Assembly: GCA_025890175.1 (NCBI GenBank)
Contig: JANPYM010000012.1
Location: forward strand, 213,785 to 277,784
DNA from: Ciborinia camelliae
Taxonomy: Eukaryota > Ascomycota > Leotiomycetes > Helotiales > Sclerotiniaceae
DNA: 64,000 bases
Direction: 5' to 3'
This document shows positions 22,443 to 33,747 of the stretch, piece after piece. Within the stretch, counting starts at the first letter, position 1. Each line of letters opens with the position of its first letter. The position numbers were made by a program, and so were the translations under genes. The notes below the pieces were generated by a model. That model was not told the origin of the DNA, ran no database searches, and saw nothing but the letters and a program-made list of their open reading frames with translations.

Positions 22443-24359
22443 ATGAAGGTCATTGTGGTTGGAGCAGGAATTGCTGGTCTTTCTGCTGCGATTGGACTCA
22501 GAAAAGCCGGTCATGAAGTTTTGGTACGAACAAAATTCCTTTCCAAGTGGATTCTTCAACTACGGATGACCATTATGGCTTTAGATGTCTTGCCATCGCT
22601 AATGCATCGTCAAGATTCTCGATAAGTCCTCTCTATCCCATGAAGTCGGCGCTGCGATCCGTGAGGATTCCCCATACTATAGTGATATCACGATGGTGGA
22701 AAATTAATGTATCCCAGATGTTCAGCCCAATGCATCTCGAATCATCGCTCGGTGGGGCTTCGATTTCAAAAGAGCTCGCCTCGTAACCGCCAAATCGTTT
22801 ACTTTCGTCTCCGGGGATGACCTCCGTCCACTTCTTGACGGAGACTTGTCTCACATTGAAGATGATTATGGCTCCGGGTATTTCTATAGCCATAGGGTTG
22901 ATCTACATAATGAGCTGAAGTTACTTGCTACCGGGGTAGAGGGAGAAGGAAAACCGGCAGTTATTCAAAATAAGTCCGAGGTTGTTGGTTATGTATGAGA
23001 AATCGAAAATCTATGGGGATGCACTCACTAATTTTCATTTCAGGATACAATAAACGGATCAGTGATTCTCGCCAATGGAACGACCATGACAGCTGATTTG
23101 ATTGTCGGTGCTGATGGAATCCATTCTTCGGCCGTGAAAGAAGTCACAGGACATGAAAACCCAGCCGTTCCCACGGGAATTTCTGTTTTTCGATGTCTTA
23201 TGCCCGTTCACGAGATTCGAGAAGATCCTGAATGTGCATTTCTCCTAGAAGACCTTGAGGGAAAAGGACGCAGTTTTAATGCTCCGAACCAAACTCATCG
23301 AAGAATCGTCTGGTATCCTTGTAGAGAGTATGTTTTATTCTCCCATCTCTTGTTGCAAGCTGCGAGAGCGGAACGCTTTACGTTCATGACTTACGATTTT
23401 TAACAGGAATCAAATACTTAATGTTCTATTTATATGTGCCGATAAAGAAGAATTCAAATCCACCGAAGGCAAGGCTCAATATCTCCCCTCATCCAATTTC
23501 CCAATCCATCCATCTAACTCGCAAGCATTCCAGGCTGGAACATCACGGTTCCCAAAGAAACCTTCATCAATGAACTCGACGATTTTCATCCTGCCCTCCG
23601 CACTCTCCTCGCCAAAGCAAAAGATGTTCGGCTCTGGAAACTTCTTTTTAGAGCCCCCCTTCCCACTTGGCATCGGGGTAAACTAGTCATCATCGGTGAT
23701 GCCGCACATCCCATGTTACCTTGTAAGATTGTCCCCTTCTCCTCCGATTCCCTTCCACCCCCCTTCCTCCCTTCCTTCCACTCCCCAACAAACCCCCTAA
23801 CCCACCCTCTAGACCAAGGACAAGCCGGCGCGCAAGCCATCGAAGACGGCTGCGCCCTCGGAACCCTCCTCTCAAATCTCCCCTCCACATCCCCCTCCCC
23901 CTCCCCCACCACTCTCTCAACCCGGCTCACGAGTTTCGAAACCGTCCGCCGGAAGCGCGCGAGCGCCGTGCAGATCTTCTCGAGTCGCGGCGCCGATGAA
24001 ACGCTCTTGATCAGCGAGGACGTGAGACCTTTTTTGGAGGTGGGGGAGGTTGTGCCTGGTGAGTTTTTTTCTTGTTTTTTTTTTTCTTTTTTAGGGGATT
24101 GATGGATGTGTTTTCTGGGAGAGAGATGAAATAAGAGGAAATAAATAAGCAAACCTGGCTCTGGCTAACGAAACCACTCCCTCCTTCTCGGCATATAGCC
24201 AATCAAAAGGAAACCCAGGAATACATTTTCAGGCATGATGTTTTGGAGGCGTGTGAGAGGGAATTGGAGAGGATTGGGGAGATGGAGATGGAGATGGAGA
24301 AGGAGAGAAATGAAGATGGAGATGGAGATGGTTTGCTGGGTGATTTGGTTGGTGGTTAG
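22443..24359 (+). CDS. FAD-dependent monooxygenase, salicylate-hydroxylase-like
   Basis: Eight exons, 22443-22523, 22615-22660, 22718-22992, 23044-23327, 23407-23468, 23534-23722, 23813-24058 and 24199-24359, give 447 residues. All phases agree. The N-terminal Rossmann motif is VVGAGIAGLSAAIGLRKAGH, followed by EVLILDKSS and VGAAIHVQPNA, which appear only after splicing. The DG motif is LIVGADGIHSSAV. The GD motif is LVIIGDAAHPMLPYQGQAGA, split by intron 6. This is the class A flavoprotein hydroxylase layout: NAD(P)H-dependent insertion of oxygen into an aromatic or related ring. Intron 5 (23469-23533) has a GC donor, GCAAGG, with a normal CAG acceptor. Two low-complexity inserts (Ser-Pro repeats near residue 310 and a Met-Glu/Asp-Gly tail) look lineage-specific. 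The substrate is unknown, and no cluster partners are adjacent. Confidence 0.9.
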
Positions 24360-25125
24360 ATGGTTAGATGGTGAGGGGGAGTGGGGGTATTGCTAGTGGA
24401 GGTAAATAGATGGGGGTATTGTTTCTTTTGTTACTATGAAGATTATCGGTAGTCTTAGTCTTGATATTGATCTTGATCTTGATCGACTGGCTGGATAGGT
24501 TGTTAGGTGGATAGGTTGTTAGGTGGATAGGTTGTTAGGTGGATAGGTTGTTAGATAGTTAGGTAGTTTAAAGGCTAGGTTGTTGAGTAGGTGGATAGGG
24601 CAATGAAAACAATTAAAATATATTTATTTTATTTCATTTCATTTTAGTTGATGATGAAAATGAAAATGAAAATGAAAATGAATGAAACCCCGAATCAAAC
24701 GAATAGTAGCTAGGTAATAAAAGGGAATACATGGATTATATTATTATTATATTTTATTAGATGGGATGTAATCTCCGAGTTTAAGTTTTGGAAAGAGAAA
24801 AGAAAAAGGAATTTGGAAAAGAAAGGGAGAGAGAAGATATTATATAAATAGATAGATAGATAGATATACATACATACATACATACATACATACAAGAAAA
24901 GAAAAAGAAAAACAAACATCAAGATTAAGATTAAGACCCTACTAAAGAAAATTCATTCATTCATTAATTCGTTCATTCATTTCTAAACTATAAAGAAAAA
25001 AGACATAGGAAAATCGGAAGGGGGGGGTAATCATGAGTGGTAGTCCCTACTATTTGCATTCATTCTATATAGTCAGCTATATGAATATAAATGCTGTTAG
25101 TGAGGGCACTCATGATTGGCTCAGT
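24360..25125. other. intergenic with simple repeats
   Basis: It contains GTTAGGTGGATAG tandem copies at about 24499-24550, AAAATG repeats near 24655-24680, GATA repeats at 24849-24866 and ACAT repeats at 24866-24893. No gene is seen. The 3' ends of the two flanking genes converge here. Confidence 0.7.
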
Positions 25126-26984
25126 TTAGAGCGACGTATAAGGATGAGGACGAGTTTGCGAAACATGAAAATGAAAATTGAAAGAGGAATCAAAAGAGGA
25201 ATTGAGAAAAGGAAATGTAGTGGTGGGGTGTCGAGGTTCGGTTTGAGCTTTGGTCTCGGGGTCGGAGAGGATGTGAATGTCGGAGGGTGAGGATCGCGGG
25301 GTGATCATCGTGATAGCACGGTCGTGGATCAAGGGTCCGTAAGGCTTGGGGGCTGATAGTTCGTAGTGTTCAATGGAGGCATAGTCCTGAATCATGGGTT
25401 TATCATCAAGATTGCTTCCTCGATAACTTTCAGGCACAAAGCCTGAGTCGTGGTTCGTGAACCCATCACAGCTTGGCTCGCGAAGTAGAGAATTATTGAG
25501 ATCGTGGCTAAAGGCAGGCCGTGGAGTAAGTTGAAAAGTGTTGTCGTAAACCATGGGTGGCGGTGATTGAAAATGATCTTCTGCGGGGGAGTTGACAAGA
25601 GTATCTTCTCGTGAAAGACGACTGGGATCAATACAATAATCAAACTCCATGGACTCATTGAATTGAGTTGGAGGTTCTGATTGCGAAGTGGTGGCCTGGG
25701 GAAATTTATCATCGGCTTGAGTTATTTTCTCAGGAGTGAATGCGTTGGGTGATAAGGGGTCTGGTGTATTGACACGCGTAGATGGAACTTCGGTGGAGTT
25801 GAGAATATATCCCCATGTATCATTGCCTAAATTCGGCCACATATCGCCAGGAAACACAGGATGCTGATCCGAATTTGTCCAATTGTCTAACCCATACGCA
25901 GTGAAGGAAGACCAAGTATCTTGAGTGGGTGGGACCTTGTATTGCTGCAGATGTATTGTTACGTCGAGCTGGCTCTCAACACGACGTAACTTTTTCAGTG
26001 ACCCATCGATAACAGATCTCCACTCTGGATATCTAGCACACCCTTCACTCATGTGATCTTTCAATTCTTCCACAACTGAGGCAAGCCAATTTCCTAATAT
26101 TTTGCGAGTGGGTTGTGTAATCTACTTACATTAGCCTTGAAGAAATTTTGGTAAATGGTTCTCTTACCTGATCGAACATGGTCTTGTGCAATAATGCATC
26201 TGCAAAGTAATTGAATTCGTTGAAAATAATAACTCCTCCGGCGTATGCAAATGGAGAGTTATCGCTCTCGGGTATGTGCATCGCACTGAGAATATCCTTC
26301 CCGAGTCTCGCCGCTTTGCACAATAGCAAGTATCCAATGTGTGCCTCAAGATGGAGTTGGACATTTTCCTCGATTTCTAGATCCATTAGATCGTCACTAA
26401 TAATTTCCGCATGCCCTTCAAAGGAACCCGAGCAAAACACCTTCAAATATGCTCCTGCAGAACAAGCGTTATAAATGTGTGGACAAGATTTATTCGCAGA
26501 CGCCAACTCGGCTGCGAATCTTTGATGAAGTATTTCGTCCAGCGGTTTCATCAAACGCTCATTATCGATATCGAAGTTGCCATTGTATGTAGATGAGATG
26601 ATATCTTTGGTATCCGAAGTGCAAATGTTGAGATTCAAAACATTATAGTCTTGTCCTGTAGTGTTTAGGCGAGGAAAGAAGTCGTTCCCGAACATTGAAT
26701 TCTGTAAAGCTAAACCTAGTTAGCCTGGAGTATGACAACTGAAGATCTAGATTTCATTTACCAATGTATGGGAAAGGGTCTGAGTTCTTAAAGCGGGCTC
26801 GAGGGTCTTGTCGTTTTCGGTTTATGTGACCAGTACAATATCTACATCCGTTTGGAGTAGCTCTTCCAGTAAACTGGTATTGAAATTAACTGACTGTATT
26901 GTATTTTTTTTCCGTGATAAGAGATCATACCTTCTTTCGATTCTGCCAGCATAATGCACAATTGGGCCTCGAATTCGGCGCCAT
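25126..26984 (-). CDS. putative DNA-binding regulator with CX2C...CX2C N-terminus
   Basis: Four exons, 26984-26931, 26873-26762, 26715-26168 and 26121-25126, give 569 residues with all phases matching. The start is an 18-codon first exon (MAPNSRPNCALCWQNRKK). Joined to exon 2 it gives a compact zinc-binding-like segment: C9, C12, then NGCRYCTGH, i.e. CX2C-X16-CX2C, followed by a very basic INRKRQDPRARFK. This is GATA-like in spacing but not in sequence, and is not Zn2Cys6. The middle (about 60-330) is mixed helical with several Cys. The C-terminal 240 residues are Pro/Ser/Thr/Asn-rich and low in structure, as in fungal activation regions. Regulation of transcription is inferred only from this layout. 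The gene diverges from a DUF6590 gene across about 516 bases. Confidence 0.75.
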
Positions 26985-27500
26985 ATTTCGAAATGATAAG
27001 TTCCGGCTTGAGTGGAGTATTTTCTAATGAAGATAAAGGTAAAAATAATCATCGAGGTGCATCTTATATACCAAAGATTAGCAGCGGTCCGGCAGTCTTC
27101 TGGAAGGCTGCGGACCACAATGCGATGTCATAGTAGGGCTTCGTGTAACCACTGAACCTATGGTTGACCAAAAGATTGACAGCCTCACATTATTACTGGA
27201 AAAACTAATCACTTGAACGGCATCAAATGGTATCGGATGGAAGCCAATGTACACATACCTTTAATGCTGTGAATGACTCTCGGTTTTTGCCGATGTCCTT
27301 GGGGGAATATCGGATCGGCCGGCGGGGGCGGGGAGGGAGTTCACGTGATAATCGCGGTGGATTTAGGCAGAAATTGCGATATGACAATTCAATGAGCTTA
27401 AGCATGTTCGATGAGTAAGCAGATTCTCTATCTTCTTGCAATGTCGCCTCTGTATCATTGGGCAATCGCCACAAAATCTCGCACTTTGAGACTAGGCATC
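26985..27500. promoter_or_regulatory. shared upstream region of a divergent gene pair
   Basis: The putative regulator starts at 26984 on the minus strand and the DUF6590 gene at 27501 on the plus strand, leaving 516 bases. It includes a GC-rich block (GGCCGGCGGGGGCGGGG near 27316-27333) followed by CACGTGA at 27343-27349. I cannot identify a specific factor site. Co-regulation of the pair is possible. Confidence 0.4.
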
Positions 27501-28765
27501 ATGGACTCGTATAATACCAGAAAGAATGATGTCAGTCTAGAAACGCCCTGGTCGGAATGGACATGGGATGATCGTGAGTATTGGTACGCATCGCGAACCG
27601 GTCCCACTGGAGTGGAGGAGTATGCTTATCGATATCCTAAACCTGAAACAAGATATGCGATAACTCGCGCACCCGCCCCGAAAGCTCCAAACTTTGAAGT
27701 GGCAGAGTATGCAACTGGAAACTCCTATAAAAGAGATAACCAATACGTGACAGGAGGGGACCGAGCCACATCGATGTCAATCATGTCCGCCTATACAATT
27801 TCAGCGAACTCAATGTGCAATTCATCGTCGTATCCCACGAAAATGAACCCTTTTGCGACAGAACACCATCGGGAGGGTCTTCTCACAAATCACGGTACAC
27901 TCCAAAGCAGAAGCTCAAGTCTTCCTCCCCAGATTCCTCACGGAGAGAATCCTATCAGTTTTGGAGGCAAAATTCCACCAAATAACGCATGCTACCGAGG
28001 ACCAACGAATCCAACGAATGACAGTGAGCTTTGGTTAAAATCTGACAACATGAAGAATCTGGACAATACCCTGTCGTCGATGGTTATATCATCGGTAGAG
28101 CCTTTGGAATATAGTCCCATCACTGATACGCTAGATTCACGTGAGCGGTCGTTTCACTTGTATTGTACAGCCGCTGATTGAGTGCAGGCTATTGTAAAAT
28201 AGGGCAACCTGAAAGATTTTTCACAATCGGTCGAATCTTCATGATGCTATGGACAGAGCCAGCTCGACAAGAACTTCACTCAAATGCCTCATCTCAGCTC
28301 TCAACAACATATCTCGGTGGGAAAGCTTTCTCAGAAATCCGCCACTTTGTTGTCGTGGCCAATGTTGGTCATGGCAATACACTTTGCTGCCCAATCCATA
28401 CTTATGGAGGCCAAGGAACATTAAAGCCGAATTTGCCGGACAAAGAAATGCATGCAGCGGTTTATTCTCACACTGGGGAGCCGCAATTGTTGCCAGGGGA
28501 GGAAATGACCATTGAACCATTTCCAATCATAGTCGAAGATCCTGTGGCAAAAATCCGTCCTATGTCGCGGATAAACTTCAGCAAGATCTATACAGTAGAA
28601 TATTACGTCCGGGTATGTAACGTGGGCAGGATCGAGCCTTCGCATATAAATCGGTTTTTGGAAGCTTCCCCTATCAAATCCCCTGCGGCGAGACCAAGGC
28701 AGAACTCTCAGCCGACAAATAAATATCACAAACCCAAAAAAACATATAAAGATGGACACCACTAG
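27501..28765 (+). CDS. DUF6590-domain protein
   Basis: Exons 27501-28140 and 28188-28765 give 405 residues; the 47-base intron runs from GTGAGC to TGCAG in phase 1. The N-terminus (WSEWTWDDREYWYASRTG) and an approximately 150-residue Ser/Asn/Pro-rich linker precede the conserved domain at about 220-355. There FFTIGRIFMMLWTEPA, RHFVVVANVGHGNTLCCPIH, TYGGQGT, SRINFSKIYTVEYYVRV and CNVGRI match the DUF6590 pattern I know from fungal proteins. The C-terminal tail is basic (KYHKPKKTYKDGHH). The domain has no established activity. An upstream in-frame ATG at 27411 would add 30 residues. I prefer 27501 because the segment after it resembles the family N-terminus. Confidence 0.85.
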
Positions 28766-29847
28766 AAAGTCTTCTTGTATGGAGTTTTGGATATCAAGCC
28801 TATTATGGCAAATATATTCCTCCCGAACATGATTGTGCGACCGTTGAAAACTTCGAGCATTACTCGATCGAAGTAATTGAAACCCACTCAGGTTTTTTGT
28901 CGATAATATTCAGTAAAATATACATTCGTCGAAGGTCATTCTCAAGTTGAGATTCATGATTCAGATGTTGTCAAAATCAAACTGAATCCGTTAAGCCTGA
29001 GAGAGAGAGAATTCTTCCGACATCAGTCAAACAACAATTCCCCGTGTTTCCCTATATAATTTTTAATTCGAAGTCCGGTCAGCTTATAATAGGTAATGCA
29101 GTTCTGAGAGATGTTTAAGTATTCATGATGAGGAGAGGGAAGAAGTTCAAAGGGATGGGGAAGAAGATTCTCCATTGATGCGAATTTACACCACTTTGGT
29201 GTTGTGGGGCGATGGGTCAAAGCTTACTTAGTAGGTCGAACCTTATTCAGACTTCACTTCTTGCCAAATTCACTTCTTGTGGACTTCACTGCAGATTCAA
29301 AATGCCAAACTCAGTTATTGATGCTTTGATGGCCTTGCAATAACTTCTATTTGCACCTTGATATTGATGTCAGTTGTTGGATGAATACTAATATAGCATA
29401 CCGCAAGAGGAGTAAGGAAAAGGAGAAGGCACCATTGTATTGTCATTCACAACCGCCTACACGACTCAACTCAAGAACAGACAACAGAAGTTATTCTTGC
29501 AACAGTCCAATGCAATGATGGATATGGAACTGTTTTTCTGTGTAGAAAGTCTCGAAGACTGGCTGGCTTACACAGACCTCATCATGATTCCTTAGGAAAT
29601 CGCATAGGAAGTGCCACGTCTCCCTCCGAAATTCCCATCGCGTAGGTCATAAGAGTCATTGTGAAGGATTGACTCAAACTTGGTATTTGCAATCGATTAA
29701 TCATCCTTAGGAACCTTTCTCAAGGTAAGCAAGTTGCCCCGCATGTTTCTATAGCCTTGAACTAATTTCCTATCAATACAAATCCATCAAAACCTTTCCC
29801 GAAGCTCAAGCCGCGAAATACTGATATCTGAATTTTCTTCTTCGTGC
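28766..29847. other. intergenic, nothing recognised
   Basis: No coding frame with domain content. The minus-strand frame at 29023-29220 is short and unsupported. A GA run at about 29001-29012 is the only simple repeat. Confidence 0.5.
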
Positions 29848-30696
29848 ATGCGTGGTCTCTCGCATGTCAAAACTATCTTAATGGATACACAGAGACCGAT
29901 TACGAAAATGGCACGCGCGATCTTGCAACCTCAAACCCAGCCTGATGAGTTCACCTTCTTCTCAAAGCTCCCTCTTGAATTACAACGCGAAATCTGGAAG
30001 CACGCTGCCATTCCACACCGTCGCGTAATCGAGATAGTAACGACTCGTGCATCCTGGTGCGAGTGCGCTAGGGCAGAATTGGCCCCCGACTACTATTCGT
30101 ATTCTTTAAAACATCATACGCCAACAAGACGTCTACCCGACGACGCTTTATTTCATACCTGCAGCGAATCTCGCAAGATTGCGGCTACGAAGTATAAATT
30201 AATTACTTTTTGCGGCAGCCAACTTTATTGCAATCCAGACCAAGACATTCTATGGATCAAAGGCCGTTCCCTTTTCGAATTCAACTTCCCCCCCGATATT
30301 CCATATCGTCCTATATTACTACGGGAAGGACTTCATACCGACGATGAACCATCAAAATTCTCCTCGTTTGCCTTTGACCTTGCGGAATTTAACAATCGGC
30401 TCGAAATTAGAGGGTATTTGTCTGCAAATTGGCTCGAGACTTTTATTAGCAATTACGCTTTGGGGGAAATTTGGGGGCGTGTCTCAGCTCTGCGAGTCGA
30501 AAGAATTTATTTGGTTTATTCATCAGAAGACCAGAGGTATGAAGCTCGCCGGAAAGCTGGATTACTCCGGCATCGCATAAAATCATATTTTTCTCGAGAT
30601 GATATCTTCAACCCGTTATTCGAAGAGAGCAAAGTACAACCGACTTCGCGGATGATCCCATGGGTAGAGGCGGTTTTGGATACCGAACTATTTTAG
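29848..30696 (+). CDS. 2EXR-domain protein, paralogue 1 of a tandem set
   Basis: A single exon of 282 residues. The 2EXR hallmark FTFFSKLPLELQREIWKHA lies at about 36-54, followed by FHTCSESRKIAATKYKL (about 100-116) and the aromatic/ILW motif YCNPDQDILWIKG (about 128-140). These three blocks, the LPxELQxxIW helix, the TCxxSRxxA helix and the DxLW strand, define the family. The C-terminal half is charged and variable. The function of 2EXR proteins is not established; the F-box resemblance is structural and a ubiquitin-ligase link is unproven. The start may be 29848, 29881 or 29908; all precede the domain. Two paralogues follow in the same orientation. Confidence 0.88.
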   Translation: MRGLSHVKTILMDTQRPITKMARAILQPQTQPDEFTFFSKLPLELQREIWKHAAIPHRRVIEIVTTRASWCECARAELAPDYYSYSLKHHTPTRRLPDDALFHTCSESRKIAATKYKLITFCGSQLYCNPDQDILWIKGRSLFEFNFPPDIPYRPILLREGLHTDDEPSKFSSFAFDLAEFNNRLEIRGYLSANWLETFISNYALGEIWGRVSALRVERIYLVYSSEDQRYEARRKAGLLRHRIKSYFSRDDIFNPLFEESKVQPTSRMIPWVEAVLDTELF

Positions 30697-31728
30697 GTAG
30701 CACGAGATCAGAGAAAGGAAATCCTTTTGAGATAGTGCGTTGGTCTAAGGATGGCGAGAAGGGTAGGAAGAGCGAAACTTTTGACATTCACAGGAAATCT
30801 TTTTGAGATAGTGCGTTGGTCTGAGGGTGGAAAGAGGGGTAGGAAGAGCGAAACTTTTGACGTTCACTGGAAGTCCCAGTAGGGTAATATTGGGGGCTAT
30901 TTGACATTGGATTTTGTGTACCTATTCGACGGATTTTTCCAAATCTAAAATGGAATCAACAAAAATTGACATCCTATCATCATATTCAAGGTTCTCCATC
31001 TTTGTGCCCATTATCTCGGGTTTCACGTCTTCTTCTTTTCATCCATCTTGTAAATCCTCGGTTATAGCTCACAAGTACAGCAAGATGGCGTGGATGAATT
31101 AATGTTTAATTGTTTTTATATGTTTTATGACCGGAGCTTTAGAGTGTGCTTGTTTTTTGGGTGGGGGGGTTAGCTTTGGACTATCTCCAACATATATATT
31201 ATAAAACACCTCATTAATTAAGTCACAGCTGGGAATGCATAGATCTAATTGTATTTCAATAAATATTATTAACTGTTTAAATTAATATGGCGCTACAAGC
31301 TGCGCAAGATGAATTGCGAGATAAGTCGTGAAGGGGCATTTCCAATAATAGGTATGTACGAGCCATAGGCGAGAAATGTTATTGGTCGGCCCGAGAGGCC
31401 GAACTCAAAGCTCGTATATATATATATTCTTAACTTGAAGTCACTTGCTACATCTTGCTTGAAGAGAACTCTCATATAGAAGGATGCTCATCGAGGATGA
31501 TGTTGGTGAAGGAGAGATGTTGGTGAAGGAGAGATGTTGATGGAGAAGGATATTCACAAAATTGGGAGAGGATCAATAAGCAGGCAAGTATTCAAAATTT
31601 AAACTGTTGTATCTTGAGCTGAACAACCAAGCGTGCTGTAGGGTTGAAGTCAAAGAATTAGGACAGATTGCAGATTGCTCAGTTGCTAAAGTGGCTGTAG
31701 ACAAAAAGAGCAAGTTTCGATCACAGAT
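30697..31728. other. intergenic between 2EXR paralogues 1 and 2
   Basis: It begins with a 76-base direct duplication (separate entry). Further on there is GGAGAGATGTTGGTGAA repeated at about 31500-31540 and a TATA run at 31415-31424. A small frame at 30914-31102 has no supporting feature. Confidence 0.5.
30717..30868 (+). repeat. two-copy direct repeat, 76 bases
   Basis: GGAAATCCTTTTGAGATAGT (30717) recurs as GGAAATCTTTTTGAGATAGT (30793). The following GTGCGTTGGTCT, GGGTAGGAAGAGCG and AAACTTTTGAC blocks stay in register. Differences are a few substitutions only. It sits just after the stop codon of 2EXR paralogue 1 and does not code. Confidence 0.95.
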
Positions 31729-32805
31729 ATGGAGGTATTCACTCTAGAAAACGAACATCTAACTAGTGACTTGCTTAGCCTATTTCTACCGAGCCGTAGA
31801 CCCTTGAGCTGCAGAACTTATAAACCCGCCGCAGAGATCCTGGATACAACAACCACCTTCAGAGTCCTTTTCGGAAATTCCATCTGTCGATATCTGTCGA
31901 TCGATAGATATAGCAACCTACCTGTTCTTCTAAAACAATCACAAAGCAACACATACTGGACGCTCATTGCGTTGGATTTTATCATGGCCCATCGAAACCC
32001 ACGCATTTTTCGTCGACTCAGGGCACGGATTCCGGAGTTCTTTCGATCTCCAAAATCTCGTACACAGCCCGGCAAATTCGATACCTTTACGCTGTTTAGG
32101 TCACTGCCTAAAGAGCTCCAGCTTGCTATCTGGGAGTTTGCGGTTCAAGACATGGGGCTTCAAATTTGCAAAGTTCATTTCTCATTGTGCATTGGAAGAG
32201 AATGCCATAAGACATGTCTGAACTACGCACGCCCCACACCATATAGAATCCTTCACCAAACCACGCAATTAACACCCAGGATTCCACCAATGCTTGAAAC
32301 CTGTCAAGATTCTAGATTTGTGGCCAGGAAATACTACGCCTTTTATCAAAAAATGGGAGTACGCCCAAGATATTTTAGCCCTCGAAACACGTTGTGGATT
32401 GCTGGGCATCTGAACTTGACAATTGAAAGTTGGGTGTTCTCAAACCTGGTAAGGCCTTCGATTACAAATGTCAAGATCTTAGCCTTCGATGTTGACAGCC
32501 TTGTCGACTCACAGTCCTGGAACCTTGTACCAAATCTTGCCAAATGGTGTGTTTTCAACCATGATTCCATTAAAATTGGGGGCTTTGGTAAAAAGGTTGT
32601 TGAGTTGGAAAAGATTCAAATTATGTGTACTGCTTGCGAGGAACAGATCCGCAAATCACAGCTTGTACGTTCTCAGCTGGCCTTTGAATTACGATCCGAA
32701 ATTCAGAAATGGGTTGATACTAGACCGAACTGGAGATCTGTCGTGGGTCCTGAGTGGAACGGTCCTGTACTCGAAGTTATCCAGTGGAAATTCATCCACG
32801 TCTAA
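31729..32805 (+). CDS. 2EXR-domain protein, paralogue 2
   Basis: An open frame of 358 residues. The domain begins at about residue 115 (FDTFTLFRSLPKELQLAIWEFA), with ETCQDSRFVARKYYAF and PRNTLWIAG following in the family order. A second in-frame ATG at 31984 gives a 273-residue protein (MAHRNPRIFRRLRARIPEFF) whose length and N-terminus agree better with the neighbouring paralogues. The first 85 residues of the longer form have no domain, so 31984 may be the true start. The C-terminus ends WNGPVLEVIQWKFIHV, and a mutated copy of this end lies about 150 bases downstream. No function is established for the family. Confidence 0.85.
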   Translation: MEVFTLENEHLTSDLLSLFLPSRRPLSCRTYKPAAEILDTTTTFRVLFGNSICRYLSIDRYSNLPVLLKQSQSNTYWTLIALDFIMAHRNPRIFRRLRARIPEFFRSPKSRTQPGKFDTFTLFRSLPKELQLAIWEFAVQDMGLQICKVHFSLCIGRECHKTCLNYARPTPYRILHQTTQLTPRIPPMLETCQDSRFVARKYYAFYQKMGVRPRYFSPRNTLWIAGHLNLTIESWVFSNLVRPSITNVKILAFDVDSLVDSQSWNLVPNLAKWCVFNHDSIKIGGFGKKVVELEKIQIMCTACEEQIRKSQLVRSQLAFELRSEIQKWVDTRPNWRSVVGPEWNGPVLEVIQWKFIHV

Positions 32806-32896
32806 TAAATCTTCCAGAGAGTAATCTGGGGAGATGCTATCATGCGGGGTCTGGTAGTGAATACTTAATATGACGCAGGGCCGGCAGTTGTAGGCC

Positions 32897-32952
32897 ATGG
32901 GTGGAACGGTCCTATACTAGAAGTTGTCCAGGGAAATTTCATCGATGTCTAA
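32897..32952 (+). pseudogene. duplicated 3' end of 2EXR paralogue 2
   Basis: GTGGAACGGTCCTATACTAG followed by AAGTTGTCCAGG and ATCGATGTCTAA matches the last 18 or so codons of paralogue 2 (32751-32805) with about ten changes, including loss of a few bases. The frame upstream is not preserved. It is a remnant of a local duplication, not a gene. Confidence 0.85.
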
Positions 32953-33487
32953 GGGTCCATTCGGCTCGCGCCTGGCATAAAAATTAGCTGAATGTACATA
33001 ATATAAATGTAGCACTCCACAATAAAACAAGTGAATTTATCAACCGTTCAACTCGCATTAGAAAGTGAGGAGGGCGAATAACAAGCATAATGGAACGCAT
33101 GGAGGGGTGACGACGAGGTGGCGGGATATTCTATTGGAATGGTAGTTGGCACCATTATCCTTGAGGTTATATTCAATTAACGGCGTTGGAGACAGAAATC
33201 GGTCTAGAAAGCGGTGAAGCGAGGGGAATTATGTATGCGAGGGGGGCACTAACTATACGCGGAATTGTTGCATAGCTCAATTTTGTGGTGCATTTACTTA
33301 CTTGTGTGAGGGTTTATGTGTATTTTTACCATTTGAGGTTGTTCCAAACGAAACGGCCTTGGAACTGTGCATTTAGAGTTATGGAATGTGAAGAAAGTTA
33401 CTTGTATGTGCATTTTTATTTTTATGGTGCACTCTTTACGCGGGGCACGAGCTAAATGGACCCTAATCAAATGGACCCCAATGAACT

Positions 33488-33541
33488 TTCAGCGAGTATT
33501 CTGGGAAGATACTATTCTGCGGGGTCGCGATGTGAATACCT
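33488..33541 (+). repeat. second copy of the paralogue-2 downstream flank
   Basis: CAGCGAGTATTCTGGGAAGA and TGCGGGGTCGCGATGTGAAT correspond to CAGAGAGTAATCTGGGGAGA and TGCGGGGTCTGGTAGTGAAT at 32814-32863. This supports duplication of a block containing the end of a 2EXR gene plus its flank, with later loss of the coding part. Confidence 0.75.
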
Positions 33542-33747
33542 ACTTACCTAGGTACTATTCTCAAAAGGGCCAGGTGAATACCTAGCTCGTGAATTGATCA
33601 GCCCATTTAATCTTGGTAAAGAGACCATAGATACTTAACTCACTTAACTCTTATTTAGAACAACCACAACCATTCTGAAGACAACAAACATCTTCAGAAC
33701 GTAACACTGGTTAATCCAAAGACATATCGGCTTGCTCAATCTTCGAC

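Larger units (their letters stand above)
32806..33747. other. intergenic with 2EXR gene debris
   Basis: Two decayed duplicates of the 3' flank of paralogue 2 lie here (32897-32952 and 33488-33541, listed separately). The rest shows no gene. A frame at 33367-33585 overlaps the second remnant and is not supported. Confidence 0.6.

Noticed and set aside
22443..24359. Monooxygenase as a frameshifted pseudogene
   Set aside because: All apparent frame breaks coincide with good introns (one GC-AG) and the spliced product is complete with 447 residues and intact motifs.
26822..27118. Minus-strand 98-codon frame as a separate gene
   Set aside because: It overlaps exons 1 and 2 of the putative regulator in a different register. 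The register giving paired CX2C motifs with correct splice phases is more convincing.
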